Below are positions 62,609 to 64,000 of a stretch of 64,000 bases of DNA, piece after piece. The notes beneath the pieces are model-generated. The model was not told the DNA's origin. It saw only the letters and a program-made list of their open reading frames with translations, and ran no database searches. Source of the stretch: Oscillatoria sp. FACHB-1406 (GTDB lineage: Bacteria > Cyanobacteriota > Cyanobacteriia > Cyanobacteriales > Spirulinaceae); the NCBI RefSeq assembly GCF_014698145.1, contig NZ_JACJSM010000011.1:1-64000 (forward strand). Direction: 5' to 3'. Position 1 is the stretch's first letter, and each line of letters starts with the position of its first letter. The position numbers and the translations under genes are program-made.

Positions 62609-63901
62609 TTACTCTTTATCTCTTGCTACTCTTTTTTGCTGCGATCTTAAGCGATAAGTATCGATCCCGATCGCGCCCTTAAAATTCGTTTGAGCGATAT
62701 TTGCCTGAGTCAAGTTGACTCCAGCCAAAAAAGCACCCTCTAAATTTACTTCACTGAGATTAACCGCCGTCAGGTTGGCTTCTCCTAAATTACTCGCTCT
62801 CAAGTCACAACCTGTTAAATTACTGTACAACAAGTTCGCTCTAACCAGTTGTGCCTCAATCAGATTGGCGTTTTCTAAGTTTACACCAATTGCGCTGACC
62901 CCATTAAGATTTGCGGCGCGCAAGTTAGCTTCTGAGAGTGCGGCTCCATTAAGGGTACTCTCTGTCAAGATGGCGCTGTGCAGGTAGGCAAAGGGCAGGA
63001 GCGCGCCCGTCAGATTCGCCCGGGTTAAATTCGCGATCGCAAACTTCCCATTCGTTAAATTTGCCCCGGTTAAATTCGCCCCAGTTAAATTCGCTCGATT
63101 AAAACCGCCATTTTTCACCATCGCCTCGGTTAAGTTCGCCCCGCTCAAATTCGCCGTATAAAACCCCGCTCCTTGCAGCCTCGCCCGCGTTAAATTCGCT
63201 CCTGACAGATTCGCTCCCGCAAAATTCGTATCGACTAACTTCGCTTCCGTTAAATCCGCACCGCTCAAAGTCGCACCGTCTAAATTCGCAACTTCCAACA
63301 CTGCCTCCCGGAGATTAGCGCCGCTCAAATTCGCTCCCGGCAATTTGGCTAAGTTCATCGTAGCTTGCTGCAAATTCGCTCCCGATAGCACGGCTAGGGA
63401 TAAATTTGTCTCCGCTAGCGTCGCTTGCTGTAAATTCGCCTTACTCAAATTTGTATTTCTTAAATCTGCGGCCGTTAAATCCGCACTTTCGAGACTCGCT
63501 CCTCGTAAATTGGCTCCCGACAAATTTGCGCTCTGCAATCTGGCACTATCGAGATTGGCAATAATCTTTTTATCTTCCTGTTGGCGCAACCCGAAATCGG
63601 CTCGTTGCAAGTTTGCGCGATCGAGATTTGCAAAAGTTAATTGTCCCCCCACCAACTTAGCATCGCTCAAATCTGCCCCATTCAAGTTCGCCCCACTCAA
63701 GTTCGCCCCGCTCAAATCTGCCCCATTCAAATTCGCCCCGCTCAAATTCGCCCGCCCTAGCTGCGCCTCTGTTAAATCGCACTTGGGACACTCGTTTTTC
63801 TGGAGGAGGCGTTCGACATCTTGGGGGTTAGCCGCACGAGTTGGCAGCGCGAAACTTAGCGTTGCTAGCCAGAATATTAATAAAAATAATTTGAAATTCA
63901 T
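62609..63901 (-). CDS. Exported pentapeptide-repeat protein
   Basis: A 430-residue protein. Residues 1-23 (MNFKLFLLIFWLATLSFALP) are a signal peptide cleaved near TRA-A. Then VERLLQKNECPKCDLTEAQL, a start known from cyanobacterial exported pentapeptide proteins, leads into about 75 A(N/D)LxG repeats to about residue 415, with one non-repetitive break near 105-125 (LRQQEDKKIIANLDSA). It should lie in the periplasm or thylakoid lumen as a beta-helix. The function is unknown. It is unrelated in its flanking domains to the pentapeptide gene at 103-1704. Confidence 0.92.
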   Translation of the reverse strand: MNFKLFLLIFWLATLSFALPTRAANPQDVERLLQKNECPKCDLTEAQLGRANLSGANLNGADLSGANLSGANLNGADLSDAKLVGGQLTFANLDRANLQRADFGLRQQEDKKIIANLDSARLQSANLSGANLRGASLESADLTAADLRNTNLSKANLQQATLAETNLSLAVLSGANLQQATMNLAKLPGANLSGANLREAVLEVANLDGATLSGADLTEAKLVDTNFAGANLSGANLTRARLQGAGFYTANLSGANLTEAMVKNGGFNRANLTGANLTGANLTNGKFAIANLTRANLTGALLPFAYLHSAILTESTLNGAALSEANLRAANLNGVSAIGVNLENANLIEAQLVRANLLYSNLTGCDLRASNLGEANLTAVNLSEVNLEGAFLAGVNLTQANIAQTNFKGAIGIDTYRLRSQQKRVARDKE

Positions 63902-64000
63902 AGATTAAATGCTGAATGTTGAACTCTGAAGAGCGCCCCTCTCCCTAACTCTTGACAGAGGGGAGGTTTTGCACGACCGTTAAGTTAAAGAGATTGAGGA

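Overview
The window is chromosomal DNA of a filamentous or colonial cyanobacterium. The evidence is adjacent psaA and psaB, genes for thylakoid proteins (CurT/CAAD, PAM68), the cyanobacterial PyrF-PyrE fusion, many HIP1 octamers (GCGATCGC), heptameric short tandem repeats in intergenic gaps, and several families usual in this phylum (pentapeptide repeats, Uma2, CHAT, TPR, PEP-CTERM). The species cannot be named from the sequence. I found no rRNA, tRNA or CRISPR array.

Layout. 0-4.2 kb: the 3' tip of a TnpB element, a pentapeptide-repeat protein, tyrA, a small conserved protein and tmk. 4.3-8.7 kb: one giant secreted haemagglutinin-type protein ending in a CHAT protease domain. 9.3-13.1 kb: a zinc-ribbon protein, a KaiB-domain protein beside a PilT ATPase, and a small membrane protein. 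13.2-18.6 kb: an acyl-CoA-dehydrogenase-like / PIG-L deacetylase / NodS-like methyltransferase / GT2 glycosyltransferase cluster, next to wecB. 19.3-28.5 kb: metH, a Uma2 gene and the psaA-psaB operon. 29-42 kb: a repeat-rich lipoprotein, a remodelled PspA/Vipp1-type protein, lipA, a REC-GAF-PP2C phosphatase with its HATPase partner, an alpha/beta hydrolase, an ATP-grasp protein, a Rieske oxygenase and three unknowns. 42-51 kb: housekeeping genes aroF-type DAHP synthase, PAM68, rpsO, pyrFE, a 2Fe-2S protein, a permease, a UbiB-family kinase and an M23 peptidase. 51-56.9 kb: an accessory island. 56.9-64 kb: TPR protein, a DXR-TPR fusion, a TnpB element, CurT, another TPR protein and an exported pentapeptide-repeat protein.

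The island is the most distinctive part. It is AT-richer than its surroundings, and I saw no HIP1 site between about 50.3 and 57.1 kb. It holds a TdeIII-type restriction endonuclease beside a cytosine-5 methyltransferase that stops after motif VIII, a RelA/SpoT-domain protein, a VapBC-like pair, a DUF4145 protein, an orphan PEP-CTERM tail and a 70-bp copy of part of the M23 gene at its right side. The RelA/SpoT gene lies between two sequences built like integron attC sites, and two further genes end in attC-like half sites. I read this as a degenerate gene-cassette array without an integrase, carrying defence and toxin genes.

Other leads are a PspA-family protein whose helix alpha0 is split from its coiled coil by a glycine-zipper insertion and whose C-terminal motif is repeated every 20 residues, the Nod-like chemistry set at 13-17 kb, and a 111-bp element at 18.7 kb with a consensus promoter inside terminal inverted repeats.
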